A DNA stretch of 64,000 bases, taken from Bacteroidia bacterium (lineage in GTDB: Bacteria > Bacteroidota > Bacteroidia > Bacteroidales > CAJPTX01). Both the position numbers and the translations under genes were made by a program. Below are positions 1-7,962 of this stretch, one piece after another. The number at the start of each line of letters is the position of its first letter. Within the stretch, counting starts at the first letter, position 1. Below the pieces are notes generated by a model, which did no database searches, was not told the DNA's origin, and worked only from the letters and a program-made list of their open reading frames with translations. Where the stretch lies: the NCBI GenBank assembly GCA_905373475.1, contig CAJPTC010000001.1, forward strand, positions 1 to 64,000, in the 5' to 3' direction.

Positions 1-123
1 CTTTCGCTTTTGTCATGACGCAAACAGTAGCTTACACACTTTTTCAGACACTACCCGTGTTGTTCGTATGGGCTTATTTGCCTCCCCCTTTGTACCTTCT
101 CAATGCGAGGCTATGAGAAGGAC

Positions 124-153
124 AAAAAAATCCCCTCCCAGTAACGGGAGGGG
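124..153 (-). terminator. Rho-independent terminator of pnp
   Basis: Perfect 8-bp stem (132-139 with 146-153, CCCCTCCC/GGGAGGGG, 6-nt loop), followed on the minus strand by one A and seven T residues (124-130). It lies just after the pnp stop codon. A second 8-bp inverted repeat (95-102 with 114-121, no T-run) lies further downstream. Bases 1-94 show no gene that I can support. Confidence 0.9.
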
Positions 154-179
154 AGCTCGCTTCTACTTTATTTACCTCG

Positions 180-2315
180 CTATTCTGCTTTGTTCGTAGC
201 CTGTTGTGGCTTAGGAATAAGCGCTTTGCGCGAGAGGCGCAACTTGCCTGTTTTTGCCTCAATCTCAAGCAATTTTACGTCAACCTCGTCGCCCACCTTG
301 AAGTAGTCTTCTACCTTCTCTACACGTTTCCAATCAATTTCCGAGACGTGCAACAAACCATCGCGGTTGGGCATAATCTCAACGAATGCTCCGTAGGGAG
401 TAATTGATTTTACCTTGCCGTGATAGACCTCGCCCACCTCGGGAATGGCAACGATGGCATTGATACGTTTGCGCGCGGCTGCCATGGCATCTAACGAAGC
501 GCTGTAGATCGTAATAACGCCCTTGTTATCTACCTCTTCTATGTTGATTTGTGTGCCCGTCTCGCGTTGCATCTCTTGAATTACCTTGCCACCAGGTCCG
601 ATAACAGCACCAATCATGTCGCGCGGAATTGACATCTGTTCGCTACGAGGTGCGTTCGGCTTGAGGTCGGCACGTGGTTCTGGAATGGTTTCCAGAATCT
701 TGCCCAGAATGTGCATACGTCCGACACGTGCCTGCTCCAGTGCTTGCGCTAAAACTTCGTACGGCAACCCATCCACTTTAATGTCCATCTGTGTTGCGGT
801 AATACCGTCGCGTGTTCCTGTCACCTTAAAGTCCATATCGCCAAGGTGATCTTCGTCGCCGAGAATGTCGGACAAGACGGCAAAACGCTGATTCTCGGTG
901 TCTGAGATAAGCCCCATGGCAATACCCGAAACGGGTTTACGCATCTTTACGCCTGCATCCATAAGCGCTAACGTACCTGCGCAAACGGTGGCCATTGATG
1001 ACGAACCATTAGATTCGAGAATGTCACTCACCACACGAATAGCGTACGGAAATTCCTCTTCAGAGGGGAGCATACTCTTCAATGCGCGGTGTGCCAGATT
1101 GCCGTGTCCTATTTCGCGGCGACCTGGTGCTCGGGTAGGCCGAGCTTCGCCCGTAGAGAAGGGAGGGAAGTTATAGTGCAAGGTAAAGCGCTCACTGCCT
1201 TCGTAGAGCACCTCGTCGATCATCTTCTCATCTGACTTTGAGCCAAGAGTTACCGAGCACAACGACTGCGTTTCGCCACGAGTGAAGATAGATGAACCAT
1301 GTGTACATGGCAGATAGTCTACCTCACACCATATTGGGCGTATTTGGTCAGTCTTTCGACCGTCTAGACGAACCTTGTCGTTCAGGATCATGGTGCGCAT
1401 AGCCTCTTTCTCTACCGCATGGTAATACCGATTTACCATTACGGTAAGCGCGGGGCGCTCTTCTTCAGGGATGGTTTCCCAGAATTCATTCAGAAGCCCT
1501 TCAAAAGCTGCTGCGCGTTCTTGTTTGGGCAACTGAGACTTTGCGATGGTGTAGGCGCGCTCGTAGCAGAAATCGTGTACACGCTTACGAAGCTCCTCAT
1601 CGTTGGTTTCGTGGCAGTAGGTACGTTTTACGATGCCCAACTCCTTGGCTAATGCCATCTGTACTTCGCAGTGACGCTTGATCTCCTCGTGTGCTGCACG
1701 AATAGCCTCTATCATTACATCCTCGCTCACCTCGTTCATCTCGCCTTCTACCATGAGGATGTTTTCGTAGGTGGCGCCCACCATCAATTCTAGGTCTGCA
1801 CGTTGCAGATCCGAATATTTGGGATTGATTACAAACTTCCCGTCGATCCGTGCTACGCGTACCTCCGAAATAGGTCCCCCGAAGGGAATGTTCGATACGC
1901 TGAGTGCAGCCGAAGCGGCTAGCCCTGCCAGTGCATCGGGCATCTCTTCTCTTTCCCCAGAGAAGAGGATTACGTTCACAATGGTATCTGCGTGATAATC
2001 GTCTGGGAACAAGGGGCGTAGCGCTCGGTCTACGAGGCGCGAAACGAGGATCTCGTAGTCGGAAGCCTTCATTTCCCGCTTAAAGAAGCCGCCAGGAAAG
2101 CGACCTGCTGCCGAGTACTTTTCGCGGTAGTCTACACTGAGGGGCATAAAATCTACGTCTTCGCCAGCCTCTTGCGCACTAACTACAGTTGCGAGCAACA
2201 TTGTGTTGCCCATTTTTAACATCACAGCGCCGTCGGCTTGTTTCGCCAATTTCCCCGTCTCGAGGACTATGGTACGCCCATCGGGCAGTGTGATGGTCTT
2301 TTCTATTACTTGCAT
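180..2315 (-). CDS. pnp: Polyribonucleotide nucleotidyltransferase (PNPase)
   Basis: Cytoplasmic 3'-5' phosphorolytic exoribonuclease that releases nucleoside diphosphates from RNA and can add tails in reverse; it belongs to the RNA-decay machinery. The 711-residue length fits the family. Two RNase PH-like domains fill roughly residues 1-230 and 310-545. A KH domain with the GPGG loop (motif VIGPGGKVIQEM) lies around 560-625, and an S1 RNA-binding domain starts near residue 628 (GEVYHGKVKSITPYGAFVE). The start is ATG at 2315. It lies 135 bp downstream of rpsO on the same strand, the classical rpsO-pnp order, with a long hairpin between them. A strong terminator follows the gene. Confidence 0.98.
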   Translation of the reverse strand: MQVIEKTITLPDGRTIVLETGKLAKQADGAVMLKMGNTMLLATVVSAQEAGEDVDFMPLSVDYREKYSAAGRFPGGFFKREMKASDYEILVSRLVDRALRPLFPDDYHADTIVNVILFSGEREEMPDALAGLAASAALSVSNIPFGGPISEVRVARIDGKFVINPKYSDLQRADLELMVGATYENILMVEGEMNEVSEDVMIEAIRAAHEEIKRHCEVQMALAKELGIVKRTYCHETNDEELRKRVHDFCYERAYTIAKSQLPKQERAAAFEGLLNEFWETIPEEERPALTVMVNRYYHAVEKEAMRTMILNDKVRLDGRKTDQIRPIWCEVDYLPCTHGSSIFTRGETQSLCSVTLGSKSDEKMIDEVLYEGSERFTLHYNFPPFSTGEARPTRAPGRREIGHGNLAHRALKSMLPSEEEFPYAIRVVSDILESNGSSSMATVCAGTLALMDAGVKMRKPVSGIAMGLISDTENQRFAVLSDILGDEDHLGDMDFKVTGTRDGITATQMDIKVDGLPYEVLAQALEQARVGRMHILGKILETIPEPRADLKPNAPRSEQMSIPRDMIGAVIGPGGKVIQEMQRETGTQINIEEVDNKGVITIYSASLDAMAAARKRINAIVAIPEVGEVYHGKVKSITPYGAFVEIMPNRDGLLHVSEIDWKRVEKVEDYFKVGDEVDVKLLEIEAKTGKLRLSRKALIPKPQQATNKAE

Positions 2316-2395
2316 ATTCTTGATTGACCCTATCGGTTGACAATAGAACGCGGAAACCCCGCTCTCTTGCCTCCGCTGATATTACTTTGTAAAAT

Positions 2396-2434
2396 GAGTG
2401 GTGCTTTAATGACTTTTGCACTAAAGCACCACTC
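2396..2434 (-). terminator. Strong intercistronic hairpin between rpsO and pnp
   Basis: Thirteen-base-pair perfect stem (2396-2408 with 2422-2434, GAGTGGTGCTTTA arm) with a 13-nt loop, followed on the minus strand by ATTTT. It can act as the rpsO terminator with partial read-through, or as an RNA-processing hairpin in front of pnp. The T-run is short, so complete termination is uncertain. Confidence 0.7.
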
Positions 2435-2450
2435 TAGCCTGTTCCCGAAT

Positions 2451-2723
2451 TTATCGGCGCAAATTCAAGGCTTTCACGATAGCACGATAGCGCTCAATAT
2501 CTACCTCTTTTAAGTAGTTTAGAATCTTGCGCCGACGTCCGACCATCTTGAGTAGTGCGCGCTGCGTTGAAAAATCTTTAGCATGCGTACGCAGATGCTC
2601 GGTGAGGTGGTTGATACGGTAGGAAAATAAAGCCACTTGCGCCTCTGGCGAGCCCGTGTCCTTATTAGACTTCCCGTACTGACCGAAAAGCTCCTGTTTC
2701 TTTTCAGAAGTTAAGTAATCCAT
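2451..2723 (-). CDS. rpsO: 30S ribosomal protein S15
   Basis: Ninety-residue protein, the usual S15 length, which binds 16S rRNA in the platform of the small subunit. The family signature is clear in the C-terminal half (LLKMVGRRRKILNYLKEVD), with the conserved GSPEAQVALFSYRINHLTEH helices before it. ATG at 2723. A Bacteroidota -7 box (TACTTTTG on the minus strand, 2770-2777) lies about 47 bp upstream. pnp follows on the same strand. Confidence 0.98.
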   Translation of the reverse strand: MDYLTSEKKQELFGQYGKSNKDTGSPEAQVALFSYRINHLTEHLRTHAKDFSTQRALLKMVGRRRKILNYLKEVDIERYRAIVKALNLRR

Positions 2724-2769
2724 GAACCCTAAAATTTATCCCACGCTGTAGTGGGGGTTAACTGAGGGA

Positions 2770-2777
2770 CAAAAGTA
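2770..2777 (-). promoter_or_regulatory. Promoter -7 box for rpsO(-pnp)
   Basis: TACTTTTG on the minus strand matches the Bacteroidota -7 consensus TAnnTTTG. The implied transcription start gives a leader of about 40 nt before rpsO. The -33 TTTG box is not well conserved. Confidence 0.6.
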
Positions 2778-3572
2778 CGAAATTTTTAGTAGCGAATCTC
2801 TGGTTGTACCCCCATATCCTACCAACGCATTCTAAATATCAAACCGTTAGAGCGCAACAGGGCATTTATTTGTGTGCTAACAATTCGGCACTGCGAGTCG
2901 AGAAATTTTCGTGTTGGGGAATAACACGCGTTTTCAATATTTGCTTTGTTGATGTGGGTGCGAGAAGCATCCGTCAAAAATGCGGTAGGATGCATAACCA
3001 GCCTAAACATTTCTGCCGTCGCTTTCTGGTGTTTTTATATAGCAAATCGGTTTCCTTTTATTTTATTTCTAAACATTAGAAAATATTTTAGCTTCTAAAT
3101 ATTTTTTATTCGACGCAAAATGAGACGACGAGTTTATAACATTTCGTAGAGCAAATCATGCGCGTTATGTTGTGAACTATAAACCCTAGGACGACATCTT
3201 TAGTGTTTGTCGTGTCGCGATTTATAAATATAAACACCACTCTCATGTTTAGTGTAGTTAGAAATGTAACATGGAGATATATGATGATAAAGGTCTGCTT
3301 TGCTCCCTAGGAGAAGAGAGATAGCGAGTTAACTTAATTTTATTGTCATAAGCTCTATTTCTCAAAAAAAAACATACATTTGTTTCTTGGTGAGCGTTGC
3401 TATTTTGACGTGTGGTATGAAGTAGGTTATCAATCTGTTTTTAACGATGATATTTTGGGGAGAGGTGCGGGAAAGTTGAAATTGAATCTGGGAGCAAAAG
3501 TTTGCTACTAGATCGTGTTGGCTATATGAGAACTAAACCATTGTGGCTTCAAACTACAAAACAAAGAAATCC
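2778..3572. other. Gene-poor AT-rich gap before the dynamin pair
   Basis: About 800 bp without a credible gene. Open frames here are short, begin mid-sequence and have no recognisable composition or motif. Base composition drops towards the dynamin-like genes, consistent with the edge of an acquired island. The only site I can support is a promoter-like box at 3375-3382. Confidence 0.5.
3375..3382 (+). promoter_or_regulatory. Candidate promoter -7 box for the dynamin pair
   Basis: TACATTTG matches TAnnTTTG, with a TATTG sequence some 30 bp upstream in place of a TTTG -33 box. It would give a leader of roughly 190 nt. It is the only consensus box seen in front of the pair, but the long leader keeps it tentative. 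Confidence 0.4.
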
Positions 3573-5714
3573 ATGTTTAATATTTTCGGAAAGAAATCAT
3601 CAGGTAATCAACCAGATAAGCTGGAAGAGGCGCTAAACGCGTGTAAGGCAGCCAATGAGCAAGCTTACGACGAGGCGCGAGTGCTGCTGAGCGAGCTAGA
3701 GCAATCTATAGCGGACGCTTCTCGTGTAATCCTCAGACGCATCGATGCGATGGACAAAAGCGACTCGATGCTTACAATGCTTGTGCAAGATATTCGTAAT
3801 CTGCTCGAAAAGGTTGGGAATGAGTTTGAGCAGTCTTATTTTAAGACGCAAAAAAGTCTTGAGTATAAGCGTAGACAGTTTGAGCGGTTCAACATAACCC
3901 TTTTTGGGAAGACCAAGGCGGGGAAGAGTACACTCATGGAGATTCTCACGCACGGCGATGGTTCGCACATGGGGCGCGGAGGGCAAAGAACGACGAAAGA
4001 TGTGCATAGCTATGATTGGAAAGGAATGTCTGTGACCGATGTACCAGGCATTGAGGCTTATGGCGGCGCAGAAGATGCTAAGAAAGCAAAAGAAGCTGCA
4101 GCGCGAGCAGATTTGATCCTCTTTCTGATTACAGCAGGGCAACCCGAAGGGAATGAAGCAGACTGGTTAGTAGAGCTCAAAAAGATGGATAAGCCCTTGC
4201 TTTGCCTCTGTAACTACAAGCAAAGTTTGGGGGAAGGGGTAGACGATTTCAGACTGAAGCGTTTCCTCTCTGACCCGAAGAATGCCGAGCGGATGAACAT
4301 AGATGGGCTGCAAGCGCAGTTTCAGACCTTCGTAAACGAACAACTCCCCAATGAGCATATAGACTTCATGGTCTGCCACTTGTTGGCAAAGTTCTATTCG
4401 CAACAACCCGAATACGCATCCCAAAAGCGCGAGTTGGAAAAGATAAGCCGATTTGACACAGTGGAACAAGCCCTAATTCAGGAGGTGAGTACTAATGGCG
4501 TTCTGCATCGTAAGCGAAGCTATCTCGCCTTGGTGGACGCGCCACTCTACGAACAAATGAATCGGTTATTTAAGCATAGTGCCGACGTGTATAAACAATT
4601 GCGCATGCTTCAGGATAAGACATCCCTCTTCAATATTTGGTGCGATGCATTCAATAAGAATGAACTAGAGCATATACTCAATACAATTACTGCGGAGTAT
4701 AATGCTTTGCGGAACTCAGTACCAGAATTTGTTGAGGCATACGTCGAAGATAAGACGATCAACGATAAATGGCAGACGCATTGTGAGGGATTTCAGATTA
4801 AAGAGACCATCATACGAGCTGTAAATCGGACAATAGAAAAGCTGGAAAAAGAAGTACAGAACCTCTTTTCCGAACTTCAGAGCGAAATCTATTTCTCATT
4901 CAACCCAACTAACGAGAGTCAATTCGGCGATTACAGTTTCTTTGACTGGAAAAATGCCTTAGGGTGGACATCGGCAGGATTAGGTGCCTTAGCTGGAGTC
5001 GCTCCTCTTATTGGAGTTGCACTAGGTCCGCTGGGCATAGGCGTTGCACTAGGCGCTACGGCTCTATTGAGTGGTTTTAGTGTATTTTCTGACTCTCGAG
5101 AAAAGAAGCTCGCAGATGCCAGAGAGAAACTCTCAACCGACATAAATGCCGAAATAGACAAGGTGGAGAATACTGCCAAGCAGCTTGTTGCGGATTGGTT
5201 TAACGACAATATTGTCCAACTAGAAGCGAAAATTGTGAAAGAAGTAGAGAGCGTAGGGCAAGCCATGGAGATGCTCTCGAATGAGGAACGGAAATTAGCG
5301 CTCGTCTATACCAAACAGCATAAGGCTATTACCAAAAGGATTATTGCGAATATCTTTCAGTTACTAGGTTACCCTTCTAAAGAATTGATGCACATATTGT
5401 GCGCAGCACGAATACCTGGCCGACTTGTGCTCGTAACCCATGCGAACGATCAGCTAGCGCTAAATACCAAAGAGATTAGTGCCAAGTTGGGGCGTAATGA
5501 GGAGATTGAGATCTTAAAACTCAATACGGAGGAGTCTTTTGAGAATCAGCTCATTAGTCTCTACATATATTTTGGTCTTAAGGCAGCGCCACAGATTACG
5601 GAGGAGAATACAGATTCCCGCGTGGTAGTTTATCCCGCAGCGCAAGTTAGTAAGCAAGACCTTGATGCGCTGGATTTGATTCAGCAAATAATGGATGTAC
5701 AAATTCTAAAGTAA
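3573..5714 (+). CDS. Dynamin-like GTPase, LeoBC-like (Eleos-type defence candidate)
   Basis: Large GTPase of 713 residues. An N-terminal coiled segment (about 1-105) precedes a G domain with P-loop GKTKAGKST (starting near residue 112), a G2 threonine pair (QRTTKD) and G3 DVPG. The G4 motif is degenerate (LCNYKQS instead of NKxD). A long helical region follows, then a Gly/Ala-rich hydrophobic stretch near residues 470-505 (SAGLGALAGVAPLIGVALG) that could enter a membrane like the dynamin paddle or tip, then a second helical region and a small alpha/beta-like C-terminus. A GTG at 3543 is possible, but ATG 3573 is preceded by an A-rich tract and gives a cleaner N-terminus. The next gene starts 6 bp after the stop. 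The order and sizes match LeoBC plus LeoA; function is inferred by family, not proven. Confidence 0.75.
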   Translation: MFNIFGKKSSGNQPDKLEEALNACKAANEQAYDEARVLLSELEQSIADASRVILRRIDAMDKSDSMLTMLVQDIRNLLEKVGNEFEQSYFKTQKSLEYKRRQFERFNITLFGKTKAGKSTLMEILTHGDGSHMGRGGQRTTKDVHSYDWKGMSVTDVPGIEAYGGAEDAKKAKEAAARADLILFLITAGQPEGNEADWLVELKKMDKPLLCLCNYKQSLGEGVDDFRLKRFLSDPKNAERMNIDGLQAQFQTFVNEQLPNEHIDFMVCHLLAKFYSQQPEYASQKRELEKISRFDTVEQALIQEVSTNGVLHRKRSYLALVDAPLYEQMNRLFKHSADVYKQLRMLQDKTSLFNIWCDAFNKNELEHILNTITAEYNALRNSVPEFVEAYVEDKTINDKWQTHCEGFQIKETIIRAVNRTIEKLEKEVQNLFSELQSEIYFSFNPTNESQFGDYSFFDWKNALGWTSAGLGALAGVAPLIGVALGPLGIGVALGATALLSGFSVFSDSREKKLADAREKLSTDINAEIDKVENTAKQLVADWFNDNIVQLEAKIVKEVESVGQAMEMLSNEERKLALVYTKQHKAITKRIIANIFQLLGYPSKELMHILCAARIPGRLVLVTHANDQLALNTKEISAKLGRNEEIEILKLNTEESFENQLISLYIYFGLKAAPQITEENTDSRVVVYPAAQVSKQDLDALDLIQQIMDVQILK

Positions 5715-5720
5715 CAACAG

Positions 5721-7430
5721 ATGATACCGATTAAACTTGAGAAACTCAGCAGCACGGCTCTCGAATTATTTGCAGACGCCAAAAAGGCTTTCGCTGGTGC
5801 ATCGTCGCTTCGTAACCGAGGGCGTGCGATGGCAGTGCCGACAAGCTTTGTAGATGAGGACAAAAAGCTCAGCATTGTTTTTGTGGGACAGTATAGCGCG
5901 GGCAAGTCCTCAATCCTATCGATACTCACTGGGAAACAGTTGGAAGTAGGACAAGGCGTTACCACAGAAAGATGTAACTATCTGGACTGGAACGGAATAG
6001 AGGTAATAGATACGCCAGGTATTCATACTGCGAAGCGCCCCGACCATGATGCGATAACGTATCGGGCTATCGCAGAGGCAGATCTCATAATCTTTGTTTG
6101 TACAGCCGAGGGTTTTAGCCAGAACCTAGGTGAACACTTTCGGAAGCTACTGGTGGAGAAAGGCAAAGGGAATGAGATGATGCTCGTTTTCAACAAGATG
6201 GAAGACTCCTTGTATGGTAATACTGTGGAGGGACAACAGGAGTTCTTTGAACGAGATGTAAAGCCTGTAATATCGCCCGAATACACCGCCGAAGATCTGT
6301 ATATCACCTATATCGATACGCGCTGTTATCAGGATGCTCAGGAAGCCCAAGACAAGGATAAGAGAAAACTCCTTGAAATGAGTGGCTATCCGCAGCTATT
6401 TGAGAACATCAACAAGTTTGTAAGTGATAAGAAGCTATTGGGTAAGTGTACCACTTCTTTATCTCGATTAGAGCAATTGCTTTTTGATGCTCTATCGGAG
6501 ACCAATACGAATGATATCTGTGTTGATGGCGCCTTGAAGCTGTTAAATGAGCAGCGTAAAGCGCTAGTGAATGCGAAGGAGCATATCCAAACTGCCGCGC
6601 ACGATATCATTCGTCGTAACACGCAGGAGGTGCGTAACTGGGGATTCGATGTTGCCAACAAACTACTTTATACACGCGAGAGTACGGAGGCTGTAAACAG
6701 AGAAATAGAAGAAAAATCGGAGCAAACGACCGAAATTTATGCTCAAGCAGTTAAGGAGCTTGAAGGGCTGATAAGCTCGGAGTTTGAAATATTAAAGAAG
6801 GTCTCAGTTGAGCTAGAAAGTTCTGATTTTGCTGAGACACTGAAGTCTAATATAGTGCAGAAAATAGAAGCGCTTAAAAACGCTGTCAATACAACAGATA
6901 CGATGCATAATGTTGCTCTGGGAGTAGTAGGGAGCGCTCTATGGCTAGTGAAATTCGCTGAAGAACTTAATGCCAGTACGGAAGGCGTAAATGCTGTATT
7001 AAAATTGAGTTCTTTTACCGAAATCGTTTCACCGCAAGTAAGTGCTTCGCTTGTAAAGACTTTCTTTGGGAGCGCAAACTTGGGAAAAGTTGCTTCGGGG
7101 GTTAAAGTACTGGGAGTAGCAGGGATAATATATGCATTTGGTACACTAGCTTGGGATATGGTAAAGGGAGCAGAACGCGAAAAGAAACTCCTAGATTGCC
7201 GCAATGATATCAGAAATGCGTTTAATAATACGGCTAAAGCTATCAATCTGAAATTTGATGGCGAAATGCAGACTTGGATAAAGGAGAATATTCTTTCGGA
7301 GATTGAGGCGATCGACGCACAGATATTCGAAATAGAGGGCGAGATCACGCGAACCCACGAGATAGATACCTATCGGTCTTTGCAAACAAGAACTCAGACG
7401 CTCATAAAAGAGGTGCGGCAAGCTATCTAG
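5721..7430 (+). CDS. leoA: Dynamin-like GTPase, LeoA-like
   Basis: 569-residue GTPase with a canonical G domain: P-loop GQYSAGKSS (from about residue 56), threonine switch (VTTERCN), G3 DTPG and G4 NKME. Long helical stretches follow the G domain. Hydrophobic segments near residues 395-410 and 450-480 (LGVAGIIYAFGTLAWDMV) are compatible with membrane contact. Size and motif layout resemble LeoA, the bacterial dynamin of enterotoxigenic E. coli, whose homologues occur with LeoBC in Eleos anti-phage systems. It is coupled to the upstream GTPase (6-bp gap), which suggests that the two act together. A hairpin at 7488-7523 closes the unit. The defence role is inference; a membrane-remodelling role without phage defence is the alternative. 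Confidence 0.78.
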   Translation: MIPIKLEKLSSTALELFADAKKAFAGASSLRNRGRAMAVPTSFVDEDKKLSIVFVGQYSAGKSSILSILTGKQLEVGQGVTTERCNYLDWNGIEVIDTPGIHTAKRPDHDAITYRAIAEADLIIFVCTAEGFSQNLGEHFRKLLVEKGKGNEMMLVFNKMEDSLYGNTVEGQQEFFERDVKPVISPEYTAEDLYITYIDTRCYQDAQEAQDKDKRKLLEMSGYPQLFENINKFVSDKKLLGKCTTSLSRLEQLLFDALSETNTNDICVDGALKLLNEQRKALVNAKEHIQTAAHDIIRRNTQEVRNWGFDVANKLLYTRESTEAVNREIEEKSEQTTEIYAQAVKELEGLISSEFEILKKVSVELESSDFAETLKSNIVQKIEALKNAVNTTDTMHNVALGVVGSALWLVKFAEELNASTEGVNAVLKLSSFTEIVSPQVSASLVKTFFGSANLGKVASGVKVLGVAGIIYAFGTLAWDMVKGAEREKKLLDCRNDIRNAFNNTAKAINLKFDGEMQTWIKENILSEIEAIDAQIFEIEGEITRTHEIDTYRSLQTRTQTLIKEVRQAI

Positions 7431-7487
7431 GCGGTTTGAAACTCCTTGTATTTACAGCTTGAACTGGCATAATGTCCAGACATTGCT

Positions 7488-7523
7488 CCTCCCCAGTTGG
7501 CATACCGTGGTTAGCTGGGGAGG
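7488..7523 (+). terminator. Possible terminator after the dynamin pair
   Basis: Perfect 9-bp stem CCTCCCCAG/CTGGGGAGG (7488-7496 with 7515-7523), loop of 18 nt, followed by ATTTTG. The T-run is short and the loop long, so efficiency is uncertain. Confidence 0.5.
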
Positions 7524-7605
7524 ATTTTGCAGCTCTTTCAGCAATTCCTATTGTTGGGGAGAGGCTTGGATAAATTTTGTGTTTAATTTTTCAAATTCGT
7601 ATACT

Positions 7606-7775
7606 ATGCGTACAAAACAACTATGGTGTTTTCTAACAGCAGCACCCGCTGGAAAGGCAAGACGGGAGAAACGTTACGGATTCCGATTATAGGTGAAAAT
7701 TACAAGCTGGTGATTAAAAAGGCAAATGGTACGGTACTGAAAACGGAATCTTCGCTTACTGTACACATTTATTGA
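7606..7775 (+). pseudogene. Frameshifted small ORF remnant
   Basis: Two overlapping frames look like pieces of one coding sequence. ATG 7606 opens with MRTKQLWCFLT, like the start of an export signal, but stops at 7692. A second frame (ATG 7623 to stop 7773-7775) reads as a plausible beta-rich tail (GKTGETLRIPIIGENYKLVI onwards) and keeps coding-like composition up to its stop. That stop codon is the first three bases of the palindrome at 7773-7820, so the insertion may have cut the original 3' end. No family recognised. It could also be a genuine 50-residue peptide from ATG 7623. Confidence 0.4.
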
Positions 7776-7820
7776 ACTGCACCCCAAAAGTTGGACAAAA
7801 AACTTTTGGGGTGCAGTTCA
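7773..7820. mobile_element. 48-bp perfect palindrome resembling two fused IS ends
   Basis: Twenty-base arms (7773-7792 with 7801-7820) are perfectly complementary around an 8-nt centre. The outer sequence of each arm (TGAACTGCACCCCAAAAGTT) resembles the terminal repeats of IS150-group IS3-family elements, facing outward as in an intact element but with the whole interior missing. It may be the scar of an internally deleted IS or a minimal MITE-like relic. It would also form a very stable RNA hairpin in both directions. No target-site duplication is obvious. Confidence 0.6.
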
Positions 7821-7930
7821 CTTCGGGTGGTGTCCGTTGTTTTTTGCGTTACATGTACTATCAACATAAAACATAGAATAGATAAGCATTCTCGATCATG
7901 TCGTTCCCACTTGATTAGATGACAAAGGGT

Positions 7931-7938
7931 TAATTTTG
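7931..7938 (+). promoter_or_regulatory. Promoter -7 box of the porin gene
   Basis: TAATTTTG matches TAnnTTTG, with a TTG-containing -33 region near 7911. The implied start lies about 18 nt before ATG 7963. It overlaps the alternative TTG start codon at 7936, which argues against that start. Confidence 0.6.
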
Positions 7939-7962
7939 GGAGGCTATAACTTCATTTGTGCG

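Noticed and set aside
2804..3079. Open frames in the gap between rpsO and the first dynamin gene
   Set aside because: No motif, poor codon usage, overlapping frames on both strands and no start context; treated as non-coding.
6743..7348. 201-codon antisense frame inside leoA
   Set aside because: Serine/phenylalanine-rich shadow of a real coding sequence; no domain and no start signal.
7459..7692. 77-codon ORF across the leoA terminator
   Set aside because: It reads through a terminator-like hairpin with Trp/Ser-rich content; only its last 29 codons, as part of the frameshifted remnant, look coding.
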